Shown here: positions 27,179 to 37,167 of the stretch, in pieces
Position numbering within the stretch: the stretch's first letter is position 1
How the letters are laid out: each line of letters opens with the position of its first letter
DNA from: Gallionella capsiferriformans ES-2
GTDB taxonomy: Bacteria; Pseudomonadota; Gammaproteobacteria; Burkholderiales; Gallionellaceae
Reading direction: 5' to 3'
DNA length: 64,000 nucleotides
Assembly: GCF_000145255.1 (NCBI RefSeq)
Contig: NC_014394.1
Span: 1,674,001-1,738,000 of the forward strand
Position numbers and translations under genes: made by a program
Notes under the pieces: model-generated
Database searches by the model: none
Seen by the model: only the letters and a program-made list of their open reading frames with translations
What the model was told of the DNA's origin: nothing

Positions 27179-27979
27179 ATGCCTGTCATCCGTCCGCCTG
27201 CTGTCGCAGGTCTGTTCTACCCGGCCGATGCCGGCGAGCTGAAACAGGAAGTGCAAGAATATCTCGCCGCTGCACAGCCTTTCGACCTATCCCCTAAAGC
27301 CCTGATCGTTCCTCACGCAGGCTACATCTATTCCGGCGCGATCGCAGCAACCGCCTATGCCACGCTGCGCAAGCTCGCCCGAAAAATCCGCCGCGTGATA
27401 TTGCTAGGCCCCACCCATCGCGTCGCGATACGCGGCATCGCCCTGCCCGGGGTTGACGCATTCGCAACACCGCTGGGACGAATACGGATTGATGTGGCAG
27501 CGGCCGACGCCATCAGACATCTGGCGCAGGTCACCACAAGCTCTCACGCGCACGCGCAGGAGCACGCACTCGAGGTGCAGCTGCCGTTCCTGCAAAGCGT
27601 GTTGTCCGATTTCACAGTACTGCCACTGGCGGTGGGTAACGCCAGCGCAGCAGAAGTCGCCGAAGTACTCGAATGCCTATGGGACGGTGAGGAAACCCTG
27701 ATTGTCATCAGCTCCGATCTGTCACACTATCTGCCTTATGCAACGGCGCAGCGCATAGACTATGAGACGGTTCAAGCCATTCTGAACCTGACTCAACCTA
27801 TTGCACATGAGCATGCATGCGGCGGCACGCCGGTCAGCGGTCTGATTATCGCCGCGGCACACCATCATTTGAGGCCGCATTTGCTGGCACTTAAAAATTC
27901 CGGTGACACCGCAGGCGATCGCGACCGGGTTGTAGGTTATGCCGCACTGGCATTCACTGAGGATAGCAACCGTGACTGA
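27179..27979 (+). CDS. amrB: AmmeMemoRadiSam system protein B (MEMO family)
   Basis: A 266-residue MEMO1-family protein. The conserved start RPPAVAGLFYPAD, the IVPHAGYIYSG motif with the first metal-binding His, the LGPTHRVAIRGIALP block, HALEVQLPFLQ and SSDLSHYLPY are all present, so the putative metal site (three His) is complete. A strong AAAAGGAGA Shine-Dalgarno sequence precedes the ATG. It is the first of three overlapping or adjacent genes of the AmmeMemoRadiSam group, whose chemistry is not established. Confidence 0.93.
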   Translation: MPVIRPPAVAGLFYPADAGELKQEVQEYLAAAQPFDLSPKALIVPHAGYIYSGAIAATAYATLRKLARKIRRVILLGPTHRVAIRGIALPGVDAFATPLGRIRIDVAAADAIRHLAQVTTSSHAHAQEHALEVQLPFLQSVLSDFTVLPLAVGNASAAEVAEVLECLWDGEETLIVISSDLSHYLPYATAQRIDYETVQAILNLTQPIAHEHACGGTPVSGLIIAAAHHHLRPHLLALKNSGDTAGDRDRVVGYAALAFTEDSNRD

Positions 27980-28514
27980 GACAGGCTCTATTTTATTAGC
28001 GATCGCACGCGCCGCAATTTCCCGCGCGCTGCACATTCCGGGCATCGCCGATGAAAGCGCCCCCTGGCTCACCGATTACGGCGCCTGTTTCGTCACCCTC
28101 ACCCAAGATAAACAATTGCGCGGCTGTATCGGCTCGCTCATCCCCTATCAATCGCTGCTGGCTGACCTCAAAAGCAATGCCGTCTCGGCAGCCTTGCATG
28201 ACCCGCGTTTCACGCCGCTGACAGCGGAGGAACTCAGCAGCACGCGTATCGAAATATCCTTGCTGTCCCCCATCGAAAAGATGGAATTTCGCGATGAAGC
28301 AGATGCCTTGTCCCAGTTGCGCCCCGGCATCGATGGCGTGATTTTCGAATACGGCCGCTATCGCAGCACGTTTTTACCTCAGGTATGGGAACAACTGCCG
28401 CAACCTGCGCGCTTTCTCTCGCACCTCAAACGCAAGGCTGGCCTGCCTGAAGATTTCTGGGATGAAGGCGTCCAGCTGTCCAGATACTCGGTCAGCAAAT
28501 TCAAGGAGGCCTAA
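27972..28514 (+). CDS. amrA: AmmeMemoRadiSam system protein A (AMMECR1 family)
   Basis: A 180-residue AMMECR1 protein. The family hexapeptide LRGCIG is present (QLRGCIGSLIP), followed by DPRFTPLTAEEL and the C-terminal FLPQVWEQLP. I propose the GTG at 27972, which overlaps the MEMO gene by 8 bases and has GAGGA upstream, rather than the more distal start at 27939. The function is unknown; the three-gene order B-A-radical SAM is conserved in many bacteria and archaea. Confidence 0.9.
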   Translation: MTETGSILLAIARAAISRALHIPGIADESAPWLTDYGACFVTLTQDKQLRGCIGSLIPYQSLLADLKSNAVSAALHDPRFTPLTAEELSSTRIEISLLSPIEKMEFRDEADALSQLRPGIDGVIFEYGRYRSTFLPQVWEQLPQPARFLSHLKRKAGLPEDFWDEGVQLSRYSVSKFKEA

Positions 28515-28515
28515 A

Positions 28516-29604
28516 ATGGATGAGCCCATCAGCGCGACAGAACGTTATCCTGCAAAATACTGGCATGCTCTGCCTGACGGGCGCATCCAGTGCGATTTGT
28601 GCCCGCGTGACTGCAAATTGCATGAAGGTCAGCGCGGCGCCTGCTACGTGCGAGGACGGGTCAACGATCAGATGGTGCTCACCACCTACGGCAGATCGTC
28701 CGGTTTTTGCGTCGATCCGATTGAAAAAAAACCGCTCAACCAGTTTTATCCGGGCAGCAGCATCCTCTCGTTCGGTACCGCCGGCTGCAATCTGGCCTGC
28801 AAATTCTGCCAGAACTGGGATATTTCCAAATCACGCAGCTTCGATAAGCTAGCCGATCAGGCCAGCCCCGAGGCGATCGCTCATAGCGCCGTGCAACTGG
28901 GTTGCAAGAGCGTCGCCTTCACCTACAACGATCCTGTGATCTTCGCCGAATACGCGATGGATACGGCGGATGCCTGCCATGCAAGAGGCATCAAGACCGT
29001 GGCGGTCACAGCCGGCTATATCCACACGCAAGCCCGCAGGGATTTTTTTGCCAAAATGGATGCGGCCAACGTAGACCTGAAGGCCTTTACCGATGCGTTT
29101 TATGTCAAACAATGCGGCGCTCGCCTGCAACCCGTACTCGACACGCTCACCTACCTGTGCCGCGAGACGCAAGTCTGGGTTGAACTGACCACGCTGCTGA
29201 TTCCGGGACTAAATGATAGCGACGATGAAATCGCCCGAATGTGCGACTGGATCGCAGCACATCTGGGCACCGGCGTGCCACTGCACTTCACGGCGTTTCA
29301 TCCGGATTACAAATTAACCGACCTCCCTGAAACACCGCCTGCGACGCTCGCCCGTGCGCGAAAAATCGCCATCGAGGCAGGATTAGCTTATGTCTATATT
29401 GGCAATGTGCATGACCAGACGGGGGATACGACCTTTTGCCCGTCCTGCGGGGCTGCGCTGATCGTACGCGACTGGTACGAAATCAAAGCATACCGGCTCA
29501 CGCCAGACGGACACTGCCCCGACTGCCACGCCCGGATTGCCGGACATTATGAAGCCTATACGCAGGCATTCGGCCGTCAGCGCATCAGGGTGATGCCTAG
29601 CTGA
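28516..29604 (+). CDS. amrS: AmmeMemoRadiSam system radical SAM enzyme
   Basis: A 362-residue radical SAM protein. The cluster motif CNLACKFCQNW (C-x3-C-x2-C) binds the [4Fe-4S] centre with SAM. An N-terminal four-Cys patch begins RIQCDLCPRDC, and a C-terminal zinc-ribbon region (FCPSCGAAL, HCPDCHAR) is also seen. The ATG at 28516 has AGGAGG six bases upstream, one base after the AMMECR1 stop. It resembles pyruvate-formate-lyase activating enzymes, but no glycyl-radical partner is nearby. Confidence 0.94.
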   Translation: MDEPISATERYPAKYWHALPDGRIQCDLCPRDCKLHEGQRGACYVRGRVNDQMVLTTYGRSSGFCVDPIEKKPLNQFYPGSSILSFGTAGCNLACKFCQNWDISKSRSFDKLADQASPEAIAHSAVQLGCKSVAFTYNDPVIFAEYAMDTADACHARGIKTVAVTAGYIHTQARRDFFAKMDAANVDLKAFTDAFYVKQCGARLQPVLDTLTYLCRETQVWVELTTLLIPGLNDSDDEIARMCDWIAAHLGTGVPLHFTAFHPDYKLTDLPETPPATLARARKIAIEAGLAYVYIGNVHDQTGDTTFCPSCGAALIVRDWYEIKAYRLTPDGHCPDCHARIAGHYEAYTQAFGRQRIRVMPS

Positions 29605-29648
29605 ACGATGATGCCTAGTTGAACGATGCGGCCTGGCTGAACGGTCAT
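29595..29648 (+). repeat. Three tandem 18-bp units over the radical SAM stop codon
   Basis: The units at 29595-29612, 29613-29630 and 29631-29648 (gcctagctgaacgatgat and close variants) repeat the last codons and the TGA stop of the gene. Because 18 is a multiple of three, each unit repeats the stop in the same frame. Confidence 0.85.
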
Positions 29649-29706
29649 GCTATCATTCGCTGCCGGACGCTGACCTGATCGCCCGGCATTTTTTCACAAG
29701 ACCTTC

Positions 29707-31539
29707 ATGACCATTCCTGCACAAAAAATCCTTCTCGACGTTTTTGGATATACCACCTTTCGCGGTGAACAGCAGGCCATCGTTGAACACATCGCCACTG
29801 GTGGTGACGCGCTGGTACTCATGCCGACCGGCGGTGGAAAATCGCTGTGCTATCAGATTCCTTCGCTGCTGCGGGCCGGCACGGGCATCGTCATTTCACC
29901 GCTGATCGCACTGATGCAGGATCAGGTTGAAGCACTGCAACAACTGGGCGTCAGAGCGGCCTATCTCAATTCCAGCCTGTCGACGGATACCGCACGCGAG
30001 GTGCAAGGCCAGTTGATGCGAGGCGAACTCGACCTGTTGTACGTCGCGCCTGAGCGGCTGATGAATGCGAATTTTCTGGGCCTGCTCGAACAGGTGCAGA
30101 CGAGACATGGACTTGCGCTGTTTGCCATCGACGAGGCGCATTGCGTCTCGCAATGGGGGCACGACTTCCGTCCTGAATACCGTGAACTGACGATTTTGCG
30201 GGATCGCTTCCCCGCTGTGCCGCGCATCGCACTGACCGCGACCGCCGATGCACCTACCCGGCGCGAAATCGTAGAACGGCTCTCGCTCGAACAGGCACGC
30301 GAGTTTGTCTCCAGCTTCGACCGGCCGAATATCCGCTACAAAATAACAAACAAAGACAGTGTAATCAATCAGCTGCAATACTTTATTAACAAAGAGCATC
30401 CAGATGAGGCGGGCATCGTATACTGCCTGTCGCGTCGACGAGTAGATGAAACCGCCGCAAAATTAAAAGCGCTAGGCTGGGATGCGCTGCCTTATCATGC
30501 AGGGCTGGACGCGGCAACGCGGGCCGCCAATCAGAGCCGCTTTCTGCGCGAAGAAGGCGTGATCATGGTGGCGACCGTTGCATTCGGCATGGGCATCGAC
30601 AAGCCTAACGTGCGCTTTGTCGCCCACATCGATCTGCCCAAGAGCATGGAGGGATATTATCAGGAAACGGGCCGTGCCGGCCGGGATGGCCTACCCGCCG
30701 ATGCATGGATGGCCTATGGTCTGGGCGATGTGGTGTCGATGCGGCAGATGCTGTTATCGGGCGATGCACCGGAAGAACGAAAACGGGTGGAACTGCAAAA
30801 GCTCGACGCACTGCTCGGTTTTTGCGAATCGACCGCCTGCCGCCACCAGACCCTGCTGCGCTACTTCGGCGAGTCGCATCCGGGAAATTGTCAGGAGTGC
30901 GATAACTGTCTGAATCCCGTACAAGTGTGGGAGGCAACGCGCGAAGCGCAGATGGCGCTGTCCTGCGTATATCGCACAGGTCAACGCTTCGGCGTCGGCC
31001 ATCTGGTCGATGTGCTGCTGGGCAAAGAGACCGAGCGCGTGACCAAATTCGGCCACAAGCAACTGTCCACGTTCGGCATCGGTGTAGAGCACACGGCCCA
31101 GCAATGGAGCAGCGTGTATCGTCAGCTCATCGCAGGCGGATATCTCGAAGCGGATATCGAAGCCTATGGCGGACTGATGCTGACCGCAACGGCCCGCCCC
31201 GTACTCAGAGGCGAACAACCCGTATCGCTGCGCCGCGATACGGAACCTGCCAAACGCAAATCGGTTAAATCGGGGACAGAGAGTAAGTCGCGCGAGCCGT
31301 TTTCAGGCGCAAATGAGGATAGATTATGGCTCGCACTCAAGGCAAAACGCATGGAACTGGCGCGTGAACAAGGTGTGCCGCCCTATGTGATTTTTCACGA
31401 CAGCACGCTGCTGGAAATGCACGATCAGCGCCCCGGTAGTCTGACTGACATGGGACATATCAGCGGCATAGGTCAGGGTAAACTTGCTCGCTACGGCGAT
31501 GATTTTTTGAAAGTGATCGAGGATGTCGCAAACCGCTAA
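29707..31539 (+). CDS. recQ: ATP-dependent DNA helicase RecQ
   Basis: A 610-residue 3'-5' helicase of recombination repair. The Walker [15 protein letters not shown], the DEAH box [19 protein letters not shown], helicase motif VI ([10 protein letters not shown]), a four-Cys zinc site ([15 protein letters not shown]), the winged-helix RQC part and a C-terminal HRDC domain are all in order. The length is the family norm. It is a single gene between the radical SAM gene and a convergent HDOD gene. Confidence 0.97.
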   Translation: MTIPAQKILLDVFGYTTFRGEQQAIVEHIATGGDALVLMPTGGGKSLCYQIPSLLRAGTGIVISPLIALMQDQVEALQQLGVRAAYLNSSLSTDTAREVQGQLMRGELDLLYVAPERLMNANFLGLLEQVQTRHGLALFAIDEAHCVSQWGHDFRPEYRELTILRDRFPAVPRIALTATADAPTRREIVERLSLEQAREFVSSFDRPNIRYKITNKDSVINQLQYFINKEHPDEAGIVYCLSRRRVDETAAKLKALGWDALPYHAGLDAATRAANQSRFLREEGVIMVATVAFGMGIDKPNVRFVAHIDLPKSMEGYYQETGRAGRDGLPADAWMAYGLGDVVSMRQMLLSGDAPEERKRVELQKLDALLGFCESTACRHQTLLRYFGESHPGNCQECDNCLNPVQVWEATREAQMALSCVYRTGQRFGVGHLVDVLLGKETERVTKFGHKQLSTFGIGVEHTAQQWSSVYRQLIAGGYLEADIEAYGGLMLTATARPVLRGEQPVSLRRDTEPAKRKSVKSGTESKSREPFSGANEDRLWLALKAKRMELAREQGVPPYVIFHDSTLLEMHDQRPGSLTDMGHISGIGQGKLARYGDDFLKVIEDVANR

Positions 31540-31608
31540 ATCATTCAGGCCACAAAATGACCGCGCGCAAATCGCATCAATTCACGCCCATCGACTGAAC
31601 GGACACGA

Positions 31609-32442
31609 TCAAGCCAGAAAATGTTCAGAAATTTCTTCGTAATATGCCTGCTCCCCGTCCGAAGCAATCCCGAGTTCCTCTAACACCTCAGCGCCTATCT
31701 GCCGCCAAACCGGATTTTCGCTATGAGAAATACGATGGTGAAAATGGATCGCCAGTTGCAAAATTGCCACCAGTGTACGCACGACCCCGGGTTCTTCGCG
31801 CGGCAATTCATAGTGATACAGGATAGACTTACAAATAAAATCCGGCAATTTCCAATGGCGCGCGATCAAATAACCGATACTGCAATGATCCACATTGAAA
31901 TGTTTATCCTCCAGACTCAAACTAGGCCCGCATAAATTCGTATCCAGATTAAGCGTGCTGCAGTACTCGGGGAAACGCAGCATTAACACCGGCACCCCGC
32001 ATTCGTGAAAGATACCCGCCATGTAGGCCTGATCGGGGAAAATATTGCAAACGGAGACGCGTTCACCGGCAATCAGTGCGGCCAGTTTGGCGATTTCATC
32101 TGAACGAGTCCAGAATATTTCGAAAGACTTGCGCGTCGAATCTGAAATATGGGTAGACAGACAAATCGCCTGCACCAGATTATAGGTTTGCTTGACACCT
32201 ACGAGCATCAATACCTGTTCAAGCGAGTCGAATTTTTTATTGCCAAAGACCGGCGAGCCAACGATTTTAAACAGCATCGCGGTAATTCCGGGATCGGTCG
32301 AAATCACCTTCGCCAGCGTTTTCATGCTGTAATTCCCCGATGAAAGGGCCGCGTCAAGCGCAATTAACACTTTGGGTTGAGGGGGGAGTTTTATCCCTTT
32401 TATCACCAGTTGCTTGATGGCTTTTTCGGTTTCAATGGGCAT
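31609..32442 (-). CDS. HDOD domain protein
   Basis: A 277-residue HDOD (HD-related output domain) protein. LPPQPKVLIALDAAL, VISTDPGITAMLFKIV, MAGIFHECGVPVL and CSIGYLIARHWKLP are the recurring HDOD motifs; the catalytic HD pair is degenerate, as usual. There is no second domain. Such proteins often link signalling (including c-di-GMP networks) to downstream control, but the partner is unknown. It is convergent with recQ. Confidence 0.88.
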   Translation of the reverse strand: MPIETEKAIKQLVIKGIKLPPQPKVLIALDAALSSGNYSMKTLAKVISTDPGITAMLFKIVGSPVFGNKKFDSLEQVLMLVGVKQTYNLVQAICLSTHISDSTRKSFEIFWTRSDEIAKLAALIAGERVSVCNIFPDQAYMAGIFHECGVPVLMLRFPEYCSTLNLDTNLCGPSLSLEDKHFNVDHCSIGYLIARHWKLPDFICKSILYHYELPREEPGVVRTLVAILQLAIHFHHRISHSENPVWRQIGAEVLEELGIASDGEQAYYEEISEHFLA

Positions 32443-32538
32443 CGTATTCTTTTCATTTTTCCTGCCCTGCCAGCTTAAAGCGTTCAGGCACAGGAGTTAC
32501 ATAAACCGGCAAGATGCCGCAGTGCGTAATCATAACGT

Positions 32539-34959
32539 TTAACGCAAATGCTTGCGACCCGCTTTCGGATGCTCGGATGCAAGACAGGCACGACGATAGG
32601 ATTGCAAGTTTCTCTGCGCACGGCCAAGCAGGGTGCCATGCGGATAATCTCCTTCGCTATCGGCGACACCGGCCGGCACTCCCATCACTCGCTCCATCCC
32701 CTCGCGGACATGACTGGCTGAATAAATATGAAACAGACCTTGCCGGACCGCCTCGATGACCCGCGGCGCCACCATCAGGTGACGGCAATTACGCGATGGA
32801 ATCAGCACGCCTTGCTGCCCATCCAGCCCCGAGGCTTCACAAATATTGAAATACCCTTCAATTTTTTCATTGACCCCGCCTACTGGTAATACTTCGCCAT
32901 GCTGATTGATCGCACCTGTCACGGCAATTCCCTGCTTGAGCGGCACACCCGACAATGAGGAGAGCAGCGCATACAGTTCGGCACAGGAAGCTGAATCGCC
33001 TTCGACACCAAAATACTCCTGCTCAAATACGAGTGATGCGTTAAGCGCCAGCGGTGCAATATGCGCAAAGAGCGCCGAAAGATAATGGTGCAATATGAAC
33101 ACCCCCTTATCGTGTATCGGACCTGACATCTCAACTTCGCGTTCGATATTGAGCAGACCGTCGTTACCGGCAAACGTGCGCGCAGTTACCCTGACCGGAA
33201 AACCGAAACGGTAGTCCCCCAGATCCATCACAGTTAAAGCATTGATCTGCCCTAGTGCCTCGCCCTGCACACTGATCAGCACCTCGCCGTCACGGATTGA
33301 TTCCTGCATGCGTCGGGCCGGGTAATCGTGACGGCGGATCCGGCAGGCTAGCGCCGTTTCAACGTCAATGCGCTCAACTAACGAGGCTGCACGCTCAAGG
33401 CAATGTGCTGCACTCTCCATTACCTGTGCCTCTGCTCTGGAAAAATTAGCACTCTGACGCGCCTGATCATCTACTTCGCGGTGCATATCTTCCAGCAGCA
33501 AGGCTACCGCCGCGGGTGAAAAATGCGGCAAGCCTAGTTTTCTGCAGCTGTGAGCGACAAATATCGCAAAAGCGCGGCGCGTTTCCTGATTCGTTGAAAA
33601 GCTTTCGGCAAAATCCACCTTGACCCTGAAGCGGCGTGCAAACTCAGGATCCTCCTCCTGCAATTCGTAGTACTGTTCGCGTGATGCTACCAATATAATT
33701 TTGACTTCAATATCGACCGCTTCAGGCTCGAGCGAGACCGCCGCAATCGGTGCAAAAGTCGTCCCCGGTTCCTCGATTTGTAACTTTCCGCTGCGCAAAA
33801 AGCGCTGTAGTTTTTCCCACACCAGCCCATCTGCCAGCAAGTCGCGCAAATGCAACATCAAAAAACCGCCATGCGCCCGCAGCAAAGTGCCTGCCCGTAT
33901 CCGGGTAAAATCCGTTGCCAGTACGTCATTTTCGGCCTGATATTCGATGCTGCCGAACAGTGAACGGAACAGCGGATTATCATCAATGATCACAGGTGCC
34001 CCTTTCAGCCCCTCGTTATCAACCACCAGATTGACCCGATAGCGGGACAAAGTACGCGACAAAGCTGCCATCTTGATCTCGTCGTCGCTATCGGACTCCT
34101 CAAACAACTCAATGTTATCGAGCACATCCTGCGAGAGCTGCTCGAAAAAGCTCGAGAGTTTGATAGAGTCAACCATCTGTTTCTTGAGCTGATGGCGGAT
34201 TGTCTGCAATTCCTGTTCGAGCAGGGGTTTGATCAGTTGGCGTCGCAACGCGGCCAATGCCTCGTTCATGGCACGCTCCATGGGACGCGTCTTCTCGAGG
34301 AATCGCGCGATTTCCACCCGCAAAGCCTGCTCAGCCTTATCGATTTCAGCCCTGCGCTCTTTTGGCAAAGCATAAACCTCATGCTCGGTGATGGCATGCC
34401 GCTTATCTCCCATCAGGGTAAACACCAGATGACCTGATTCCCGATGCAAAATAAAGTGGTGCGCCTCGGCAAAGGCATCCAGCTCCGCATAGGCTTTGGC
34501 CTCATCGGCCTTGTAAATATTTTCAATCCGCGCGCTTTCAGACTTAAAATCCTGACCTCCCAGACGCCGGGGAATTTCGGTTTGCAGTGTTTTACACAGT
34601 TGCACCATGAACTGGCGCAACACGCGCCCGTAACCGGCAGGCAGGCGCAAAGCACGCGGACGCTCAGGCACATCAAAATTATGCAGATAACATAAATCAG
34701 GAGGCACCTTCCGGGTCGATGCGACGGTATGCATCGCCTGTTTAAGGAGTGATGAACGCCCGCTACCTGTCTCACCCAGAACGAATAAATTATAATCAGG
34801 CTGATCCATAGATAAACCGAATCGGGCCGCAGCTTCTGCACGTTCCTGACCTATCCACGGCAATGAGTAATCCAATAATTCGGTTGTATCTGCAAACCCA
34901 AGGTCTGCAGGATCAATGGATATACGCAATTGATCGGGTGTTAAAAGGCATGTCGACAT
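32539..34959 (-). CDS. Lon-type ATP-dependent protease (LonB/YcbZ-like)
   Basis: An 806-residue protein of the AAA_32-plus-Lon type. The C-terminal protease domain has the Ser-Lys dyad at Ser656 (GDSASCAE) and Lys699 (GGVNEKIEGY), spaced 43 residues as in E. coli Lon. The N-terminal P-loop reads GETGSGRSS, with Arg68 in place of the usual Lys. Long coiled regions lie between. I start at the ATG at 34959; a GTG at 34983 would add eight residues. A cytoplasmic proteolytic role follows from the family; its substrate is unknown. Confidence 0.88.
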   Translation of the reverse strand: MSTCLLTPDQLRISIDPADLGFADTTELLDYSLPWIGQERAEAAARFGLSMDQPDYNLFVLGETGSGRSSLLKQAMHTVASTRKVPPDLCYLHNFDVPERPRALRLPAGYGRVLRQFMVQLCKTLQTEIPRRLGGQDFKSESARIENIYKADEAKAYAELDAFAEAHHFILHRESGHLVFTLMGDKRHAITEHEVYALPKERRAEIDKAEQALRVEIARFLEKTRPMERAMNEALAALRRQLIKPLLEQELQTIRHQLKKQMVDSIKLSSFFEQLSQDVLDNIELFEESDSDDEIKMAALSRTLSRYRVNLVVDNEGLKGAPVIIDDNPLFRSLFGSIEYQAENDVLATDFTRIRAGTLLRAHGGFLMLHLRDLLADGLVWEKLQRFLRSGKLQIEEPGTTFAPIAAVSLEPEAVDIEVKIILVASREQYYELQEEDPEFARRFRVKVDFAESFSTNQETRRAFAIFVAHSCRKLGLPHFSPAAVALLLEDMHREVDDQARQSANFSRAEAQVMESAAHCLERAASLVERIDVETALACRIRRHDYPARRMQESIRDGEVLISVQGEALGQINALTVMDLGDYRFGFPVRVTARTFAGNDGLLNIEREVEMSGPIHDKGVFILHHYLSALFAHIAPLALNASLVFEQEYFGVEGDSASCAELYALLSSLSGVPLKQGIAVTGAINQHGEVLPVGGVNEKIEGYFNICEASGLDGQQGVLIPSRNCRHLMVAPRVIEAVRQGLFHIYSASHVREGMERVMGVPAGVADSEGDYPHGTLLGRAQRNLQSYRRACLASEHPKAGRKHLR

Positions 34960-35093
34960 AATTTTTTTGTAACGAAATTGCACAGACGGATTGTCACCGA
35001 ATAATCTGAAAAGTGATAGCAGATTGCATTTATTGGTACACTCTGCCCTGTATTAATTAAACGAATTATTTTTTTCACTGATGGAGCGCTAAC

Positions 35094-36227
35094 ATGATCA
35101 AAATCCTGCTGTTTATCTTGATGACTCAGCTCTCTCCCATGGCTTTTGCAGACTTTGAAAGCGATCTGACGGCCACTGCAAAAACGGACGCCTCATTGCG
35201 CGAGCTGCGCATACGCGCAGACCAAAACGATGCCGAAGCACAGTTCAACCTGAGTTCGCTGTATTTCAAGGGGCAGCAAGTAGAACAGGATTACGTCGAA
35301 GCAGCTAAATGGATGCAACTGGCGGCAGAACAGGGCCACGTCCTTGCCGCCTATAACCTTGCGATGATGTATAGCTCAGGACAGGGTGTCGCGGTCGATT
35401 ATGCCGCTGCTGCAAAATGGTACCAACGATCCGCCGAAGGCGGCTTTGTGTTAGCACAGCTTAATCTGGGTGTCGCTTATGCCAATGGCGAGGGCGTACA
35501 AAAAAATGATACTGAGGCGGTCAAATGGTTTCGTCTTGCAGCCGAGCAGAACGATGCGCAGGCACAGTTCAATCTGGGCGTGATGTACGCCAATGGGCAA
35601 GGGACAGCGCAAAACCTGATCGAATCCTATCGCCTGTCGAAACTCGCAGCGGCACAGGGACATGAGACAGCCAACCAGTTGATTAGCGATCTCACTCGAA
35701 AAATGACGGCCAAACAAATCGCCAGTGCCAACAAGCCGATCAAAAAGAAGCCGGCTGTAGTAACCCCTGAAAAATCGCAGCAGGCATCAAAGCAAAGCCC
35801 CCCCCAACAGGCAGACAACAAGGCCACTGAAGTAAGCGAAGTTGCGCCTGTCCAACAAGCCGCTGCAACGCAACCCGTTGCAACACAGCCTGCGGTCGAA
35901 GAAGCTGTAAAACCAGTCGCAACACAGCCTGCGGCCGAAGAAGCTGTAAAACCAGTCGCAATAGCCGCTGTATCCGCGCAGTCTTCGGAAACAGCTAACT
36001 ATTACGTACAAATTGGCGCGTTCAAGTCCAAAAAACAAGCTGCCGACTTTATGGAAAAAACGCGCGCCAAACAAGGCGAACTGGATAAACCCTACAGTCT
36101 GTTCAGCAACGAGGGCTGGGAACGTATCCATGTCGGCCCCTACGCCAGCCAAAGTGAAGCGCAACAAAGTGCCGATGCGCTCAAAGTCAAACTGGGCTAC
36201 CAGCCCAAAGTGCGCAAACACGACTAG
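35094..36227 (+). CDS. Sel1-repeat protein with SPOR domain
   Basis: A 377-residue secreted protein. A signal peptide ends at FADFES, five Sel1 (TPR-like) 36-residue repeats follow (DAEAQFNLSSLYFKGQQVEQ is the first), then a Pro/Ala/Gln-rich linker with two near-identical segments and a C-terminal SPOR domain (YYVQIGAFKSKKQAADF). SPOR binds septal peptidoglycan with denuded glycan strands, so an envelope or division-site role is likely. It is followed by a paralogue 25 bases downstream. Confidence 0.9.
   Translation: MIKILLFILMTQLSPMAFADFESDLTATAKTDASLRELRIRADQNDAEAQFNLSSLYFKGQQVEQDYVEAAKWMQLAAEQGHVLAAYNLAMMYSSGQGVAVDYAAAAKWYQRSAEGGFVLAQLNLGVAYANGEGVQKNDTEAVKWFRLAAEQNDAQAQFNLGVMYANGQGTAQNLIESYRLSKLAAAQGHETANQLISDLTRKMTAKQIASANKPIKKKPAVVTPEKSQQASKQSPPQQADNKATEVSEVAPVQQAAATQPVATQPAVEEAVKPVATQPAAEEAVKPVAIAAVSAQSSETANYYVQIGAFKSKKQAADFMEKTRAKQGELDKPYSLFSNEGWERIHVGPYASQSEAQQSADALKVKLGYQPKVRKHD
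35882..35959 (+). repeat. Two tandem 39-bp units in the Sel1-SPOR linker
   Basis: Units at 35882-35920 and 35921-35959 differ by one base. Each adds 13 residues (VEEAVKPVATQPA type) to the linker without changing the frame, so linker length can vary. Confidence 0.85.
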
Positions 36228-36252
36228 CTTCGCGAGCCTAAGGCGCATCAGT

Positions 36253-37167
36253 ATGGTCAAAATCAGTCATTATATTTTCGCCTTTCTGCTTGCCGCCTGG
36301 CCGCCTGTCTCCTTTGCGGACTTTGAGGCCGACCTGTCTGATACGGGCAATGTAAAAAACCTGTCTCAGTTGCGTGAACTACATGCCCGCGCGGCGGCGG
36401 GAAATGCCGAAGCGCAATTAAATATGGGCGGGATCTTTTGCAAGGGCCAGGAAGTAGAACAGGATCTTGCAGAGGGCGCGAAGTGGTTTCGTCTGGCCGC
36501 ACAACAAGGACTCCCGCAGGCCCAATTCAATCTGGGAATGATGTATGCGGTGGGGCAAGGCGTTGCACAAAACCCAGCCGAAGCGGTGAAATGGTACCGG
36601 ATGGCGGCCGAACAGGGCCTAGTACTAGCCCAAACCAATCTGGGCGTAGCCTATATCTCGGGGCTCGGTGTCGCACGTAACGAGGCTGAAGCGGCCCGCT
36701 GGATAAGACTTGCAGCTGAGAAGGGCGAGACACAAGCCCAGTTCAATCTGGGCGTGATGTACATCAATGGTCAGGGCGTGGACAAAAATTATGCCGAGGC
36801 AAACCGCTGGGCCTCACGGGCGGCGGCGCAAGGCCATGAAAATGCCCGCGCGCTGATGCTGGATTTAAACAACCGGCTCAAGTCTGAAAAATCCATCGAA
36901 CGCCCTATCGATGCAGGCGGCGAGACAGATAATCTAACGCATTATTACCTGCAACTTGCCGCCTTTAAATCAAACAAAGAGGCTGAAAAATATATCGAAA
37001 AAATGAGGGCTCAATTAAACCCAACAGGACATACGCTCAGCATTTTCTCAACCGATGGTTGGGTGCGCACCCAGCTGGGTCCCTATCTCAGCCTGAATGA
37101 GGCAAAAAACCAGGCCGTTAAATTAAAAGTCGTGCTGGGCTATGAGCCCTTACTTAAAAAACACTAA
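36253..37167 (+). CDS. Sel1-repeat protein with SPOR domain, paralogue
   Basis: A 304-residue secreted protein, clearly a tandem paralogue of the gene before it: signal peptide ending VSFADFEAD, five Sel1 repeats and a C-terminal SPOR-like domain (YYLQLAAFKSNKEAEKY). The Pro/Ala linker is missing. I use the ATG at 36253, which gives the signal peptide. Its stop overlaps the hypE stop on the other strand (37164-37167). Confidence 0.88.
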   Translation: MVKISHYIFAFLLAAWPPVSFADFEADLSDTGNVKNLSQLRELHARAAAGNAEAQLNMGGIFCKGQEVEQDLAEGAKWFRLAAQQGLPQAQFNLGMMYAVGQGVAQNPAEAVKWYRMAAEQGLVLAQTNLGVAYISGLGVARNEAEAARWIRLAAEKGETQAQFNLGVMYINGQGVDKNYAEANRWASRAAAQGHENARALMLDLNNRLKSEKSIERPIDAGGETDNLTHYYLQLAAFKSNKEAEKYIEKMRAQLNPTGHTLSIFSTDGWVRTQLGPYLSLNEAKNQAVKLKVVLGYEPLLKKH

